Below, piece by piece: positions 30,092 to 40,391 of a stretch of DNA of 64,000 nt. Under the pieces are notes generated by a model. It searched no databases, had not been told where the DNA came from, and saw only the letters and a list, made by a program, of their open reading frames with translations. Origin of the DNA: Mesostigma viride (lineage: Eukaryota; Streptophyta; Mesostigmatophyceae; Mesostigmatales; Mesostigmataceae). The stretch lies in NCBI GenBank assembly GCA_009746045.1, contig RPFO01000165.1, positions 4,866,692 through 4,930,691 on the forward strand, written 5' to 3'. Within the stretch, counting starts at the first letter, position 1. Each line of letters begins with the position of its first letter. The translations under genes and the position numbers were made by a program.

Positions 30092-31810
30092 CACGTCGTA
30101 CGTCAAAACTCAGTCCTAAAAATAGGACTGAGTATGCCAACTTTGAGATCATGTAGCGGTAAGGGTAGGGGGGTACCCCATATGTTTGATATGCATCAGA
30201 GCACTCAATATCATGCTAATGCTTGGGCATATGCCTAAAAAATCATATGTTGACCAAATCATGTAAAATTTTACAAGGGTGTCAACCCATGCTCGCGATT
30301 TGGCAATTTTCTGTGGAAGGACGAGTTGGGAAAATTCAATAAAATCCATATGCATGTTGAAAAAATATAGGCGTGTAAACAATATAGTTCTTGAAACATG
30401 GCAAAAAACTGGGCTCAATTTGGCCACAGCCTCTACCTGAAACTCACCAAAAACCACCAGCCCTAAGAATGGGTTTCGAGGTTGCTAGCAATGTGCAAGC
30501 ATGTAAGTGCGGTCATACTACACACCACCGTGGCAACCAACCATGCCAATCAACTCATTTCCCTTCTAGCATAACAGGAAAACATACTTGCATCATCATA
30601 TTGCAGTTATATTATACCTTAGTATATGTGTGAGAGCCTATGCACGCACGTAGGGAATGGGCATTGATACCTACCTACAAAGGGTTTTATTATGAGCCTT
30701 AACCACCAATATAATGGGTAGGTTAAGCATATTTCAATTGTTTTTAACAAGAATAGAGATGGCTAACACTGTTTTGCCTTGCCATGGCATGGCCAACATA
30801 CTTGCTGGCACATGATGACAGTGGTTTATCACCAAGATTCTTCACTCACCCGTATAAGCTTGAAAGCACGCTGGATGCAGCCCATGGCCATACAATCACG
30901 CAGTATGAACGTAGCAAAAGAATAACTAACATCTATGAAGGTATTTAAACCCATACAGCGCCTAAAAAACTGCAAAAGTACACTAGGGTAAGGCAAATGC
31001 CTGGTAACATCATAAAAAATGGGGGGTTTGGAGAGGGGCAGGCAACGGTCAAGAAAGCGCATCAAGATTCGAAACTGACAGCGCCTTGCAAGCTCAAACT
31101 CATGTAAGAACATAACAAAACGATGAGGTGACGATATTTCAGCTTTACCGTGCACGGATGGCGTTATCTTGGCCCAGGCGGTGCCCGCAAAAGTGACACT
31201 TGCGGCACACAAACCATGACATGACAGAGTGGTCGAAATAATCAAATCTTTACTGCCACTGACTTAATTCTACACATATGCATGATAATAAGTACAAAGA
31301 AGCATATAAACCCTTCGAAATGCACCGTAAAGTAAATTTAGTCATCAATTCCGTCAACCTGCCTGGTCGCAGTTTTTTCCAGCAAGAGCAGTGCCGACAC
31401 CTGGTAAATAGCATCCCCGGGAGCTAAAAATTGGTTTGTGTCATCTTTAGGACATATAAAACCTATTTCCTGGGTTTTACCAGCTAAATCGTCCGCAAAC
31501 GTAAACTGCATGCATGGGCGCAAGCCGCCATGGCTAGGTCGTGCATTTCCGGAACTCACGTTTCACGTGAAAAGTACCCTTACCACCTGTACTTTGACCG
31601 TACATTTAGCCGCCCAAACAAAATCCAAAAAAATCGCAAAAATATGTCTAAGAAAGGTCATTTCACGTAGTATTTGAATAAATTTTGAGGGAATTTTTTT
31701 GACAAACATTCCGACTTGGGCGAATTTTCTACGAAACCCAAAAACTCAGTCCTAAGAATAGGACTGAGTTGAACTCAGTTCTAAGAATAGGTGCAGTGAC
31801 GAACGACGTG
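30092..31810. mobile_element. 1.7-kb TTAA-flanked element with terminal inverted repeats
   Basis: Inserted in Element I's RT. TTAA at 30088-30091 and 31811-31814. Terminal inverted repeat CACGTCGTACGTCA at the left and, reversed, CACGTCGTTCGTCA at the right. Just inside each end lies the same hairpin ACTCAGTCCTA..TAGGACTGAGT (30108-30133 and 31744-31769). TTAA duplication plus short TIRs is the hallmark of the piggyBac superfamily. It has no transposase; two minus-strand frames (31245-30829 and 31559-31338) show no known domain. Probably a non-autonomous member mobilised by a piggyBac transposase. Confidence 0.82.
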
Positions 31811-31814
31811 TTAA

Positions 31815-32216
31815 CACAGGGAAGGATTATGTGTGTAAAGCCACAGATATCAAACGAGCCTTTCTAAAGGGGGACCCTGCCATAGCACAGCAGGTCTGGA
31901 GAGGTCAGGTATACGTGGTGAATACTCCTAAGGTGTGGCACAGGGATATTGTACAACCCTTGTTGATGCCAAACCTGGGGGTTGAAGGGTTGCAGTCAGC
32001 TCCAAAAATTTTTAGGCTGTCTGCACAGGAGGTATTCATGAAGCTAGGGGCCACCTATGATGATATTGACCCTTGCTTGTTTGTCATCCCACACCGTGAT
32101 GGAATGATGATGTTTGTCTGGCATGGGGATGATCAGTTAATCTCAGGTCCTAGAGCTGCAGTGGATGCTTTCATAGCTCAGGTGTCTGCTAGCTTTGAGA
32201 TTGGCAAGCAGCTATA
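31815..32216 (+). CDS. Element I reverse transcriptase, C-terminal part
   Basis: DIKRAFLKGDPAIAQQVW (catalytic aspartate), VEGLQSAPKIFRL, IDPCLFVIPHRDG and VWHGDDQLISG (about 32113-32145) with the HGDD box. Stops at 32216, after which the frame shifts. Confidence 0.85.
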
Positions 32217-32249
32217 GAGCTGGGCAAGGAGCCAGTCAAGTTCTGTGGC

Positions 32250-33042
32250 ATGATGCTTGAGTTGCTGCAGCAGCAGGGCAGCTGGGTTTGTTCCATGCAG
32301 GCCTCTGCTGAGTTAAGTCTTGTCTGGATGTCCTGCCTGTTCACATCACCCCTGACAATGATGTGCCCTACCATTAGAGGCAAGCTTGTTTGGCTATGTG
32401 CTACATGTGCACCCCACCTGGCTTTTGTGAGCAGGGTAGATGATGAGGTACTACAGGAGGTAGGAGCACGGGCAATCAAGCAGTTATTGCATGATGGTCC
32501 ACCTTTGATGCTTCACTCACTGGATCTGTTTACTCCCATTCACATCACGTGCATGATGGATAGTTCGATGGAGTCCAGGGTAGTTACCAAGGTTCAAGCC
32601 AGAGAGGCTGGATTGTTTTTCTTGCATAACCAAGGTGGGAAGAAGTCCCTAGTCTCCTGGTTCAGTAGATTGCACAAGAGGAAAGCTGTGAGTAGCAATG
32701 TAGCTGAATGCAGGGCTGTGGTATCTTCTGTCTTGCATGCAAGGTATCTCAATCACTTGCTGGTCTGCATGGCTTCAACACCAGGCTGGTAGCTCTGCAG
32801 GAGTGAAAGCACATTTGCTGACTGACTCTCAATCTATCATCTCTTTCCTTGCCAATCCTTTGGCTGTTCACTCGGACCTGGATTGGATTGTGCTAAAACA
32901 GGAATGCAAGTACCTGGAGTCTAAAGCCCACGTCAGGGACAAAGACAATGCTGCAGACGCACTGACCAAGGTGCCACAGGCAGCAGGACAACAGTACCAG
33001 GTCTTGTACGGGTTGATGAACCCTGGTTACAGTCTGAAGTGA
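32250..33042 (+). pseudogene. Element I RNase H (one frameshift)
   Basis: Two overlapping frames give TCMMDSSMESRVVTKV, VSWFSRLHKRKAVSS, AECRAVVSSV, then TDSQSIISFL, DLDWIVLKQECKYL and NAADALTKVPQ. The D-E-D-D catalytic set and the ADALTK ending are of Ty1/copia type. The break lies near 32790. Confidence 0.8.
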
Positions 33043-33425
33043 CTGGCACATTGTACATGTTAGCCCATGACCCCCTGCCCCATACTGCAGCTGCAAGGCT
33101 GCAGTGGCAGCTGGGTAGTTTTCTGACAGTGAGAAGCACTGGTCTAGAAAGTTGGGACATGATGAATGAGTTATTTATTGAATAAAATTTTTGAGACGCC
33201 TGTTTGGATGACCATGACATGCTGGGGCCTTGAGCACCCATCTCACTCAGTTAAGAAACCATGCTTGAGACATGGGGCCTTTTTAATGCATCTCTTGTAC
33301 ATGTGTGAGGTGACCTTGGGGTCCTAGTAGGTTGTCTGACAGTTTTTCTAAGGCATTGGGAATGGCTGCGTCCATTTGATGGCTATGTGTGTTTCTGTTG
33401 AAACCCAAAGAAAACTTAAAGTGGG
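33043..33425 (+). other. Element I 3' untranslated region
   Basis: No gene. Ends with the purine-rich GAAAACTTAAAGTGGG immediately before the 3' LTR, the likely plus-strand primer. Confidence 0.55.
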
Positions 33426-33815
33426 AGTTAGTCTAAGTCTCCCGCCTGTAGCCTAAGTGGACACGTGCCAGCACCGCCGGCACCCAATTGGGTACTGGGA
33501 CGGTGCTGGACTAGAGCAGTCGTGGCATGGACACGTGGCTATACTCAGTATGTGATGAGCCGGTACCTCAATACCGGGACTGTACGTAGTTGTCATGTTA
33601 GGACTGACTAAATCAGGTTGTAACTGATAGGCTAGTCCGTCCAGGATCAGTAAGTTAGGCTTAACTTACGCAAAGTCTGGTCAGCCGCAATTGACGGCTG
33701 ACCAGTAGTATATGTGCCATTATATCCTAATGCCAAGGTGTCTCGTCGTTTCCACACAAGCCATTTGGCATTGTCTGCGTGCACTGAGTTTCCCAGTTCT
33801 CGGTCTGCACTAACT
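33426..33815 (+). repeat. Element I 3' LTR
   Basis: 390 bp, matches 17122-17507 with a 4-bp insertion (CGTA) and a few substitutions. Terminates CTAACT; followed by the TSD GTGGG. Confidence 0.92.
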
Positions 33816-34583
33816 GTGGGGAGAGCGCCGAGCAGGGATTATTTGGGAGGATCCGCCAGGGCACCGGTCGGACCTAATTAATCACCTCGCGAGGTAGATA
33901 TCGGACCTTCCCGGGATAAATATCGAATCAGTAATTCGATATCGAATTAGTAATTCGATGCGGAAGTAAAACCCTAGTTAGGGAGCCGCTTAATATTTCG
34001 CCCCAACACGCAAGGTTTTAAGTTGTACAAGCTACTGCTTATTATTATACTTTTGATGCACAAACCTTTTGACCAAGGTTAACGCATATTCTTACATCCT
34101 GCGCAGGATGTAAGAATATGCGTTAACCAACCTTAGCAAAAAGGTTTGCGCATAAAAAGTATGAGCAGTACTGCTTGTACAACGTAGCTTGTACAACTTA
34201 GAACCGGGCGCGGCGCGGAAGTAATGGGTTCGAAACCTCGTGGGGACAGTGCCGAGCAGGGATTATTTGGGAGGATCCGCCGGGGCACCGGTCGGACCTA
34301 ATTAATCGCCTCGCGAGGTAGATATCGAACCTTCCCGGCATTAATATCGAATAAGTAATTCGATATCGAATTGGTAATTTCGATGCGGAAGTAAACCCTA
34401 GTTAGGGAGCCCCAACGCGCAAGGTTAATTTAAGTTGTACAAGCTACTGCTTACACTTTTTATGCGCAAACCTTTTTGCTAAGGTTAACCCATATTCTTA
34501 CATCCTGCGCAGGATGTAAGAATATGCGTTAACCTTGGTCAAAAGGTTTGCGCATAAAAAGTATAAGCAGTAGCTTGTACAAC
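33816..34583. repeat. Tandem ~407-bp repeat containing long palindromes
   Basis: Two full units: spacer with GAGCAGGGATTATTTGGGAG, GGCACCGGTCGGACCTAATT, ATCGAAT-rich part and CCTAGTTAGGGAGCC, then a palindrome of about 150 bp. The palindromes (34022-34198 and 34434-34583) centre on CCTGCGCAGG; arms run from GTTGTACAAGCTACTGCTTA inward to TTCTTACATCCTGCGCAGGA. Centres are about 407 bp apart. The same unit flanks the left end of Element I (16962-17121). It may be a foldback element or a palindromic satellite. Confidence 0.85.
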
Positions 34584-34839
34584 TGATGGCAGACGTATTG
34601 TTCGCCGTATTGTCAACCCCCTTCATTAATTAATACTTGGCGTATTTGCAGTATTTTGGGGCCTCCGTAAATACCAGGTATATGAAAGTATGGACCAACA
34701 CGGCCTGCAGGTTGTAGCCTATAGAATGTATTTAAAACCATATGCCCCTTCTCGGGGGATATGCGTTACATAATATGCTCCCCAGGCGGATGTCGACGCG
34801 CTGGCCCAGGGTGCTTCCAACGCTACCACTTTGGCGGGC
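34584..34839. other. Left flank of Element III
   Basis: No firm gene. The last 60 bp, joined over the TSD to 59785, read as one open frame rich in Ala, so this may be the interrupted 5' part of LINE copy C. Confidence 0.35.
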
Positions 34840-34844
34840 TTTGC
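34840..34844. repeat. Element III target-site duplication, left (TTTGC)
   Basis: TTTGC here and at 59780-59784, framing a 25-kb nested insertion. Confidence 0.85.
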
Positions 34845-35556
34845 AGTTAATGCCAAGCGCATTGGCGTGTTCCTGATTCAGCATATCTCTGCGATTCCAG
34901 CGGCTTCGGAACGAGTTCATTCCGACAAGTATCAAGAAAGTTATGGCGTTCCGACTTCCCGGTCGATCGCGCGCGAGCGCGAGCCGGCTGTTCTTCTAAG
35001 TCGTGCGTAAATATGTGCCGACAGCATATGGGGTCGACAGTAATTCCTGGGCTGACAGGATTTAGGTGCTGAACCTATGACGGTATTGGATTAATACGTC
35101 GTACGCAGGAAATAGGAACCTTCACCTGTGGTCTGTTGGTACCGCAGGCTTAGTCCTGGGCTATTGGGTGCAGACGCAATAATCACTGTGTGGACTGTAC
35201 TCTGTGGTCACTGCGCCTGTACTATGGCAGACCTACCGTATAGGATCTGGACGCTGTACAGGTTATTGATACTGTACCGGGGTGTTAATACTGAGCAGGC
35301 CTACGAGGCTGCTCAGGCCTAGCAAAGCACAGTGAACAAGTATATAAAGAATAGGCCAGTGCCAACTGGTCACACATATCTTGCGAGCCCGCCTCACGTG
35401 TGTTACCTTGACTTGGCAAACTCGTCTCTAAGCCTCAAGTGTCTGTCAGAGTGCTGTAACATTATCCAATTTTAATAAAGCTCCGTTCCAACCACATTCA
35501 CACAATTGCTGCATTGCAACCATATCCTTATACATTGCGTTTTAAAAACGTTAACC
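34845..35556 (+). repeat. Element III 5' LTR
   Basis: About 712 bp; begins AGTTAATGCC and ends ACGTTAACC. The partner at 59075-59779 begins ATCTAACGCC and ends TTAACT. Contains AGTATATAAAGAA at about 35339, a likely TATA box. Confidence 0.92.
35339..35352 (+). promoter_or_regulatory. TATA box in Element III LTR
   Basis: AGTATATAAAGAATAGG, also present at the equivalent place in the 3' LTR (59563-59576). A strong TATATAA match about 200 bp from the LTR end. Confidence 0.5.
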
Positions 35557-35663
35557 CCTGACGTTAGCTCAAATTACAAGCAGTCTCGACGGAACGACCA
35601 GGAGGGTTGTTGCTGTGTGCTGCGTGCAGCGTTGACGACGTGGTGAAGATCGTCGGGTGTCGA

Positions 35664-36605
35664 ATGGTGCAGGAAGAACAACGTCAGCAGGATTCCTGGT
35701 TTTCTCGGCAGTCTTCTGGTGGTTCCATATCCCCTGAATTGCGTCGTGTGGTTCGAGATTTATCCTTATTGCTTGCAGATCGGCCACCCGTTGATCGCAA
35801 CTTTGCGCAGTTCGTCAACGACCAGGTCGAGGGTTGGGAGCGCATTTTGCAACACGTCCGGACCATCGTTGTTCCGGCACACCGGAGCGCCGCCGACATT
35901 GAGCAAGAGCTGCACGGTCTGGTCGGAATACAGACTGTGATCTCAGCATTAGTCGACCGGGTGCGTGCGGAGTTGGTGGCCAGGCGAGAAGGAGCTGCGG
36001 AGCCAGCTGGTGCGGTGCGACGAGAGTTCGTGCAGGCAGCGGCAGTTGTGGGCGCGCAACGTGCGTTCGCAGGCGCGATTGGCGACAAGGGATTTGCGGC
36101 AGGACCAGTTCGACGTGAGCGACGAGTGGCGGAGCGCTACAGGCGGCTAGCAGATATCGAGGCGGCTGAAGGAGCCATCGCTGGAAATCAGCGTGCGACG
36201 CGGGTCGACAGGGTAGTCGACAGGAATCCGGAGCGGAGGAGAGTGCCTCTTCAGGAATTGCCCCAACCTCTTCGCGTTCGTGTGACGCAGTGCATATGGG
36301 AGGAGTTCGCCTCTCGTGGTTACGACAGTGACCTTGAGGTAGGCGCTGTGGGGGTCGCTGATCTAAGCGACGAGGAGCTTGGCGACCGCGAGGTGCCAAG
36401 GTATAACCCGCGGGGTGGCAACGACGGGTTGTCGCCTGTGTACTACGCCAACGGTGACGACGCTGTCATCGCGAGCCGACAGCGGGCTGACGACGGTGCT
36501 GCTGGCAGCAGGGTGCCAGAGCTCATCAGTGTGAGCGACAGCGACAGCGACAGCGACAAGGAAAACCAGGTGGCGCCCGCGGGTGCATGGCCGTGGTGGG
36601 CTTGA
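35664..36605 (+). CDS. Element III ORF1 (unknown function)
   Basis: ATG 35664 (MVQEEQRQQDSWF), 107 bp after the LTR, about 313 residues, intact. It has the RPPV..FAQFVND motif shared with Element II ORF1, an Arg/Ala-rich probable coiled-coil middle and an acidic Ser/Asp tail (SVSDSDSDSDKE). No recognised domain. Confidence 0.65.
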   Translation: MVQEEQRQQDSWFSRQSSGGSISPELRRVVRDLSLLLADRPPVDRNFAQFVNDQVEGWERILQHVRTIVVPAHRSAADIEQELHGLVGIQTVISALVDRVRAELVARREGAAEPAGAVRREFVQAAAVVGAQRAFAGAIGDKGFAAGPVRRERRVAERYRRLADIEAAEGAIAGNQRATRVDRVVDRNPERRRVPLQELPQPLRVRVTQCIWEEFASRGYDSDLEVGAVGVADLSDEELGDREVPRYNPRGGNDGLSPVYYANGDDAVIASRQRADDGAAGSRVPELISVSDSDSDSDKENQVAPAGAWPWWA

Positions 36606-36711
36606 CTAAATGGTAACACTTGTCATCTTCCTTCTTGTTCAGCAGCGTATATTGCTTTAATTGCTGTTTAGCCACTTGGCTGATCTGTAGCAGACCTGAA
36701 CAAGACCCATC

Positions 36712-37887
36712 ATGAGCGAAGGAGCATCCGACCAACGAGGACGTGGGGTCGGCTTTGAGCGGCGCGGCGCTGATATGGATGGACGCGGTGGACGAGGAGG
36801 AGGGCCTGCACTAGGGGACCAGGCTGGTCTAGAGGATGATCAGAGTCAGGGGTCTCAAGGCGCTCAGAACGCGCCAGCAGCAGCCCAAGCAGCGCCTAGG
36901 CGGCCGACCGTAGCCGAGGGGTACGCTGTGCTGAGCCAATTTCAGTCAATCAAAGACAATTGGCAGCCCAGAGACGCGGAGAGGATGCTGGAGGATATGA
37001 ACTTGTACACGGACATCTACACCGGTGACAAGCTTCGCATTCTGGCGTCTAGTGCCTACATACGGCAGTCGGCACGGCGGCTGTTTAAGTTCGTCCGGGA
37101 GCGCCATTCAGCTGGGGATACCTGGGCCGCGTTCATGACGCGCCTCAGGGTGTTCCTAAGCGATCTAAGAGGACCATAGATGGTTCTCACTTAAAGCAGG
37201 AGTACCTGGACTACAAGCCCATCAAGGGGCAGTTGGTGGTCCACGCATTTGAAGACTTCTGCAAGCTGAGGGAGGACGCCATGGCTAAAGGATTCTTCTG
37301 TGCAGACAGAATGGCCATGGGTGACTTTCTCAAGTCACTGCAGCTGGATCCTATCACAATGAACAACGTGTTCATCCACATGCGCCAAGTCCATGGCTGG
37401 GCTGCAATGACGGACCAGCTGTATGAGTGCTTCAGTGGCAAGTATGTAGTAGGCGGGAAGCGCCCACATCAAGGGGACGAGGAGGCAGCTGAGCCTGCAG
37501 TCAAGTCCATGAGGGGATCGGGCCACGGGGGTCCAGTGTCCTCGAGGGGGCCTGAGACCTCGTTCAGGGGTCGAGGAAGGTCCAGGAGGGGGCGTGGCAG
37601 AATAGCTGGACGGGGGACACCTCCGAAGTCGGGACCTCCAAAGTCCCAGTTTGACTTCAAGAGGGTGGGTGGTCCTCCCAAGGCTGGGCCCAGCAGTGGG
37701 ACCTCACGGGACATCAGTCAGTCAGGTGGAATGTTATTTCTGCCAAGGGAAGGGTCACTTCAGGAATGAATGTCCCTCGTACCTGAGGCAGGAAGGTCAG
37801 AGCAAGCCAGCCCAAGGTGGCAGCAAGGACAAGGCTGGTCCATCCCAGGACAAGGGCAAGGGCAAGGGCAAGGCTGTTGATCATTGA
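36712..37887 (+). pseudogene. Element III Gag with zinc knuckle (two frameshifts)
   Basis: ATG 36712 (MSEGASDQRGRG). Capsid-like blocks: YIRQSARRLFKFV, TWAAFMTRLRVFLSDL, then after a frameshift near 37175 VVHAFEDFCKLR, MAMGDFLKSLQL, FSGKYVVGGKR. An Arg/Gly-rich RGRGRSRRGRGR tract follows. A second frameshift near 37720 leads to a zinc knuckle CYFCQGKGHFRNEC at about 37731-37772. Clear homology with Element II Gag. Confidence 0.8.
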
Positions 37888-37920
37888 CTGGAGCCTGCAC
37901 ACATCCCTGAACCCTGGAGG

Positions 37921-38841
37921 GTGCCCCCAGGGGTGTGTAATGTAGCTGCTAGTGACGGCAGTGAGGGGCAGCCCCATGCTCTAGTGATAGAGCCCATTGG
38001 ACACGATGGGGCAAGTTTGGTTACCACAGAGAGTATGCCAGCTGTAGCTGCAGTGGTTACTCGCCAACGTGCCCGCCATGGCGGTGCTGAGCCTGAGGTA
38101 GGACCTGGTGCTGTGGACCCAGGTGGATCTCAGAAGCATTCTGACCGTGCAGGACTGGCACAGGATGGTCAGGATGAGGATAGGGCTGGAGACAGTCTGA
38201 CAGGCACGACCCTGGTGCCTCCTGTACATAAGGGATCTGTACATACCTTGAGTGCTAATAATGACAATAAAAGATTTTCTCTCTTGTATGACATTGCCTC
38301 AAGGCTGCATACCATGTTTGGCCATGCAGCTCAGTCTTTGCAGGTTGCTAGACGGCTGGGAGGAAGTGAGTTGTACTCCATTTGCCAACAGGTTGCTCAA
38401 GCTTGCAGGTGCAGGCTAGTTGCTAGAAAGCCCAAGCAGTCTCATGCCAGGTCTCCTATTTTGCAGCCAGGCCATGTGCAGGTGGATATTCAGAGAATCA
38501 GGGGTTTGAAGCTGCTGGTAGCAGTAGACAGATATACCAAGTACAAGAGCCTAGAGATCCTGCCTGACATGGAGAAACCTACGTTGATTGCTGCTCTGAA
38601 GTTGACAAGGAGCAGGTACCCTGGGTTGGAGTTGCTGCAGTGTGACATTCAGTTTGAGTGCTGTGAGAACCTGCCAGAGATTCCAGAGTTGCTGATTACA
38701 CCCAGGGAGAGCCACGGCCAGCAAGGGGTGGTGGAGAGAGCCATCCAAGAGATCAAGACTGTGCTGCTGGTGGAGAGGATACCATGCAAGGACGTCATCT
38801 GCCATTGTGACATCTGCATGGCTACGTTCTGTGGAGGATAG
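37921..38841 (+). CDS. Element III integrase
   Basis: Linker, then RLHTMFGHAAQSLQ..CRCRLV (HHCC zinc region), VQVDIQRIRG (first aspartate), VAVDRYTKYKSLEIL, LQCDIQFECC (second aspartate), HGQQGVVERAIQEI (glutamate). It ends by frameshift near 38800, after VLLVERIPC. Confidence 0.85.
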   Translation: MPPGVCNVAASDGSEGQPHALVIEPIGHDGASLVTTESMPAVAAVVTRQRARHGGAEPEVGPGAVDPGGSQKHSDRAGLAQDGQDEDRAGDSLTGTTLVPPVHKGSVHTLSANNDNKRFSLLYDIASRLHTMFGHAAQSLQVARRLGGSELYSICQQVAQACRCRLVARKPKQSHARSPILQPGHVQVDIQRIRGLKLLVAVDRYTKYKSLEILPDMEKPTLIAALKLTRSRYPGLELLQCDIQFECCENLPEIPELLITPRESHGQQGVVERAIQEIKTVLLVERIPCKDVICHCDICMATFCGG

Positions 38842-38895
38842 GCTGGGCCTGAGGACTCCCATGTTCTTTGGTGTCATTGCCATCAATCCGATCTT

Positions 38896-39234
38896 ATGCT
38901 GCATACCAGGATGCTGCCAGCTGATGCTGAGCAGGCATGGAAGGAGAAGCTAGAGGCCAAGTTCCTCAAGCTGAGGCAGAAAGACAAGGGCTGGAGTATC
39001 CTAGAACCTAACGTTGGACAACAGGTTGTTGTGTGGAAGGAGCCAAGCTTTCCAGGGAAACGTGGCAGCTGGCATGATGGGGTGGTGACCCGAGTAGTAG
39101 AAGCCACTGGCCATAAGTGCTTGGTGGCCATTGATGGCTTCCAGGCAGTGCACCGTCTGTCCTGGTCAAAGATCCGTCCCCGGGGAGGTAATCAAGGAGA
39201 CCTCTTTCAGGTGCCCGCTGGTGTACAGTTGTAG
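38896..39234 (+). CDS. Element III post-integrase SH3-like module
   Basis: RQKDKGWSILEPNVGQQVVV, GKRGSWHDGVVTRVV, KCLVAIDGFQAVHRLSWSKI: equivalent to the modules in Elements II and IV, a beta-rich domain in the place of a retroviral integrase C-terminal SH3 domain. A TAG stop at 39232-39234 interrupts the polyprotein before protease. Confidence 0.7.
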   Translation: MLHTRMLPADAEQAWKEKLEAKFLKLRQKDKGWSILEPNVGQQVVVWKEPSFPGKRGSWHDGVVTRVVEATGHKCLVAIDGFQAVHRLSWSKIRPRGGNQGDLFQVPAGVQL

Positions 39235-39237
39235 GGG

Positions 39238-39831
39238 GTGACGTGGAACTTCCTGATCAGGGTGCTACAGCTGTATCGAGCCCTCAGGGTGACCCTGGCC
39301 CGGCCCCTGGGGTACCTTCACATACGGTGGTTGGGCAAGCAGGCGGACAGGCTGCACCTCCAGAACGGCCCGACACCAGGCCTATGTAGGGGTGTGCGTC
39401 TATCAGATATTGTTGTACAGGCTTTGCAAAGAGCCAAGAAGGAGCCTAAGGTGTCCAAGCTTGTCCAGTTGGATGAACCTGAGGTAGCTGCCATGGAAGT
39501 AGATACCAATGCACAGGTTTCTGTCATGGGACCTCAGCATACAGGAGAACTGCTGGTCGGTGAACCAAGTTGCCCCTGGGTGTCTGACTTCAGTGGTAGG
39601 ACGCATCTAAGGGTGTTGGGAGAGGTTACTGCCCCTGTCATGGGTGTGGATGTGACCTTCCTTGTGCTAGAAGACTATGATGGCCCTGTGATTTCGGGTC
39701 AGAATTTTCTGGGCAATCCTGGGATTTCTATCAGAGCTACAGCTCTGAGAAGAGATGGCTGGGGGATGATTCCCCTGGAAAATTTCAGGACAAGATTTCC
39801 AGTCAGGTGCAGGGCCAAGCCGGTCAATTAG
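39238..39831 (+). CDS. Element III aspartic protease
   Basis: After a linker, MEVDTNAQVSVMGPQH at about 39493-39540 carries the catalytic aspartate in a DTNA context. VSDFSGRTHLRVLGEV follows, and the second signature is YDGPVISGQNFL (ILG changed to ISG) at about 39674-39711. The region sits between integrase and RT. Confidence 0.8.
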   Translation: MTWNFLIRVLQLYRALRVTLARPLGYLHIRWLGKQADRLHLQNGPTPGLCRGVRLSDIVVQALQRAKKEPKVSKLVQLDEPEVAAMEVDTNAQVSVMGPQHTGELLVGEPSCPWVSDFSGRTHLRVLGEVTAPVMGVDVTFLVLEDYDGPVISGQNFLGNPGISIRATALRRDGWGMIPLENFRTRFPVRCRAKPVN

Positions 39832-39855
39832 GGTGTAAAATGGGATGAAGGGGAG

Positions 39856-40209
39856 GTGCCCCCAGCAGCCAGTTTGGTGATGCCAGCTGTGTTGCACCCC
39901 AACAGTATTGGCATAACTCACAGGAGCCTTGCTGCACACTCTCCTTTGACATATGAACAGCTAGTCCAAGAGATGAGCTCGCCTACTTTGTTTGAGGCTT
40001 GGAAGCTCGCCTTCTCCAAGGCATTGGAGGAGTGGTTGCAGTTTGAGTGTGCTGCACCAACAGACAGGCGTCCCCCAGCATCAAGGAAGCTTGCTTTGAG
40101 ATTTGTGCTGAAGAGGAAGGTTGTGGATGAGGTATCAGTGCCCCATGTCAGACCTGTCCTGAATGAGTATCACGGCACGGGGAGTCTGCTGGGAGAGGAG
40201 CTGTACACG
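39856..40209 (+). CDS. Element III reverse transcriptase, N-terminal part
   Basis: LAAHSPLTYEQLVQEMSSPT, WKLAFSKALEEWLQF, LALRFVLKRKVVDEVSVPHV, RPVLNEYHGTGSLLGEELYT. Cut by the piggyBac insertion just after GEELYTP. Confidence 0.85.
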
Positions 40210-40391
40210 CCAAAAACCAAATGTCCTCATTTGAGGACATAGTCCTCGTTTGAGACAGGGGGGGTCAGAGACTCAGTTTTGGCGCCAAAGTTGGTCCTAC
40301 GGGTCCCTGGTGGGTTTTGGCGGGAAACTGGGATAGGTACTGAGCGCGCCAAGCCCATGGGGTCGACAGGGGTCGACCGTACCTGGAAAAT

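Larger units (their letters stand above)
17122..33815 (+). mobile_element. Element I: Copia-class LTR retrotransposon with permuted pol (nested)
   Basis: Flanked by LTRs 17122-17507 and 33426-33815 and the TSD GTGGG. Coding order on the plus strand: ORF1, Gag with zinc knuckle, integrase, aspartic protease, reverse transcriptase, RNase H. It is interrupted between protease and RT by Element II (22104-29544) and inside RT by the TTAA-flanked insertion (30092-31810). Without the insertions it is about 7.5 kb. All ORFs are frame-broken, so it is dead. Canonical Ty1/copia elements place protease before integrase; here protease is after it. The RT active-site box is HGDD. Confidence 0.9.

Noticed and set aside
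30829-31245. Minus-strand 138-residue frame in the TTAA element as a transposase
   Set aside because: No DDE or other transposase motif is visible, and the length is too small.
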